In this document: positions 63,026 to 64,000 of the stretch, in pieces | Numbering within the stretch: the stretch's first letter is position 1 | How the letters are laid out: each line of letters begins with the position of its first letter | NCBI GenBank assembly: GCA_016926875.1 | Contig: JAFGNU010000039.1 | Location: 1-64,000 of the forward strand | Direction: 5' to 3' | Length of the DNA: 64,000 bases | Source of the DNA: Anaerolineae bacterium | GTDB taxonomy: Bacteria > Chloroflexota > Anaerolineae > Aggregatilineales > Aggregatilineaceae | The notes under the pieces: model-generated | The model's input: only the letters and a program-made list of their open reading frames with translations | The model's database searches: none | Told to the model about the DNA's origin: nothing | Program-made: the position numbers and the translations under genes

Positions 63026-64000
63026 TTACTCTTCGTAGAGTTCGCTGTAGAGGAATTCAAAGGGTGGGCCAATCAAGACGCCTTCAATCCCCTCGCGCAC
63101 CGTGATATATTCCGGTTCGAAGAAGAGCGGAATGGTCGGCGCGTGCTGGGTCCAAAGCTCCTGGGCCTTGGCATAGTTTTCTTCACGCACAGCCGGATCG
63201 GTGCTGGTGCCTGCCGTGATCAGGTAGTTTTCCATGTTTTCATCACAATAGTTAACACCCATCGACGGCGACTGCGTGCAGGTTCCGAAGGGATCAAGCC
63301 AGGTGGAGGGGTCCGGATAGTCCGGGAACCAGCCCAGGATGAAGAACGGGTATTCCCCATCGGTCGCAGCAGCGATATAGGTAGCCCAGTTTTGCACTTC
63401 CAGGGTCACCGTGATCAGGCCGGTGCTTTCAAGCTGTTCCTTGAGCACCTGTACCACGTCGGCGGTGGTGGTCCCGTAGTGCTCCGGCGGATACCACAGT
63501 GTCAGCTCAAGCATATTATCCGCGCTGTAGCCTTCACCTTCCAGCAGGGCAATGGCGGTATCCAGGTCCTGGAAGCCATACGCATCCAGGAAGGCTTCGG
63601 TCTGGTATGGGACTCCTGCGGGAACCATCGAGTAAGCCGGGACGGTGCGCCCCTCAAAGACACGGTCAACCAGGGTTTCACGGTCGATAGCCGCAGCAAT
63701 AGCAGCGTTGACGTTGTTATTGTCGTGCGGTGGGAACGCGTGGTTCAGCACCAGGTAACGCAGGGTGGGCGCATTAATGCGCGTGACGACTAGGCCCTCA
63801 ATCTCCTGCAAGCGAGCAGCTTCGACGGGACCAACCGTACGCCAGGCGATGTCGATTTCCCCGTTTTCAACGGCCAGCGACAGAGTCGTCGGGTCGGCAA
63901 AATAACGAATGATCACGCGATCGTAGTAGGGTTCGTTGTCGGTGTCCCAGTAGTAGGGGTTGCGTTCGAGGACAAGCTGCTCATCTTCCTGCCACTCGGT
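63026..64000 (-). CDS. dppA: Peptide ABC transporter substrate-binding protein, family 5 (partial, 5' end outside window)
   Basis: The gene enters at base 64000 in frame (TEWQEDEQLVLERNPYYW) and ends at 63026, giving 324 residues. It has the SBP_bac_5 segments DRVIIRYFADPTTLSLAVENGEID, NVNAAIAAAIDRETLVDRVFEG, LGWFPDYPDPSTWLDPFG and a normal C-terminus (YITVREGIEGVLIGPPFEFLYSELYEE). Unlike the protein at 19996-21654, the visible part is in the usual order. It delivers peptides to the permeases downstream. Confidence 0.92.
   Translation of the reverse strand, partial: TEWQEDEQLVLERNPYYWDTDNEPYYDRVIIRYFADPTTLSLAVENGEIDIAWRTVGPVEAARLQEIEGLVVTRINAPTLRYLVLNHAFPPHDNNNVNAAIAAAIDRETLVDRVFEGRTVPAYSMVPAGVPYQTEAFLDAYGFQDLDTAIALLEGEGYSADNMLELTLWYPPEHYGTTTADVVQVLKEQLESTGLITVTLEVQNWATYIAAATDGEYPFFILGWFPDYPDPSTWLDPFGTCTQSPSMGVNYCDENMENYLITAGTSTDPAVREENYAKAQELWTQHAPTIPLFFEPEYITVREGIEGVLIGPPFEFLYSELYEE

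Overview
The window is high-GC, gene-dense bacterial chromosome with mostly ATG starts and clear GGAGG-type ribosome sites. Nothing in it (no rRNA or tRNA) fixes the taxonomy. Gene content and style suggest a Chloroflexota bacterium of the Anaerolineae type: several Opp/Dpp peptide transporters, oversized permeases carrying extra domains, a YfhO-flippase fusion, NHLP-leader peptides, and a shortened HlyD-like export protein as expected in a monoderm cell. This assignment is inference. No CRISPR array, insertion sequence, integrase or tRNA was seen.

Layout. 1-360: 5' part of a LolD/MacB-type ABC ATPase (minus strand, leaves the window). 766-6852: polyprenol-phosphate mannosyltransferase, a 1416-residue YfhO-like/Wzx-like fusion, and a methyltransferase (cell-surface glycan theme). 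6853-7329: non-coding stretch with a terminator and a possible structured RNA. 7330-12248: MBL hydrolase, family 4 glycosidase, BadF-type sugar kinase, and a convergent lactate permease. 12413-14647: secreted protein with two Cys-rich repeats and a propeller. 14816-21654: Opp/Dpp operon with a circularly permuted binding protein and a permease carrying an inserted eight-repeat WD propeller. 22217-28768: two-component system, DUF4405-like membrane protein and MacB-like ABC exporter, with two near-identical 39-bp elements between them. 28885-36972: UroD-like and YghZ-like genes converging on a LacI-araB-araD-dehydrogenase-isomerase pentose operon. 37181-39985: diacylglycerol/undecaprenol kinase, FAD oxidoreductase, ornithine cyclodeaminase-like gene.

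40305-58054 (all minus strand) is the most interesting part: a complete biosynthesis and export locus for azole-type ribosomal peptides. Two precursors (57181-57549 and 57674-58054) have NHLP leaders of 109 residues, each ending in VAGGG, followed by cores CTCCSCPCSCCCC and CTCTGCCTCTPCCCCCC. Downstream lie a large B12-binding radical SAM enzyme, two tandem SagC/D-like YcaO cyclodehydratases, a SagB-like FMN dehydrogenase, a second B12-binding radical SAM enzyme, an unrecognised protein with an HExxH motif, a very short HlyD-like protein, a C39-peptidase ABC transporter and an NHLP-type ABC exporter. The inferred order of events is leader recognition, conversion of Cys/Thr/Ser to azolines, oxidation to azoles, possible radical C-methylation, cleavage after the Gly motif and export. 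A candidate promoter and operator lie upstream of the precursors, a 12-bp-stem hairpin separates the precursors from the enzymes, and a terminator closes the operon.

58409-64000: a second Dpp operon (ATPases, two permeases, binding protein leaving the window). Its DppC-like permease also carries an extra extracytoplasmic domain, here resembling one lobe of a family 3 solute-binding protein, at the same loop position as the propeller in the first operon.
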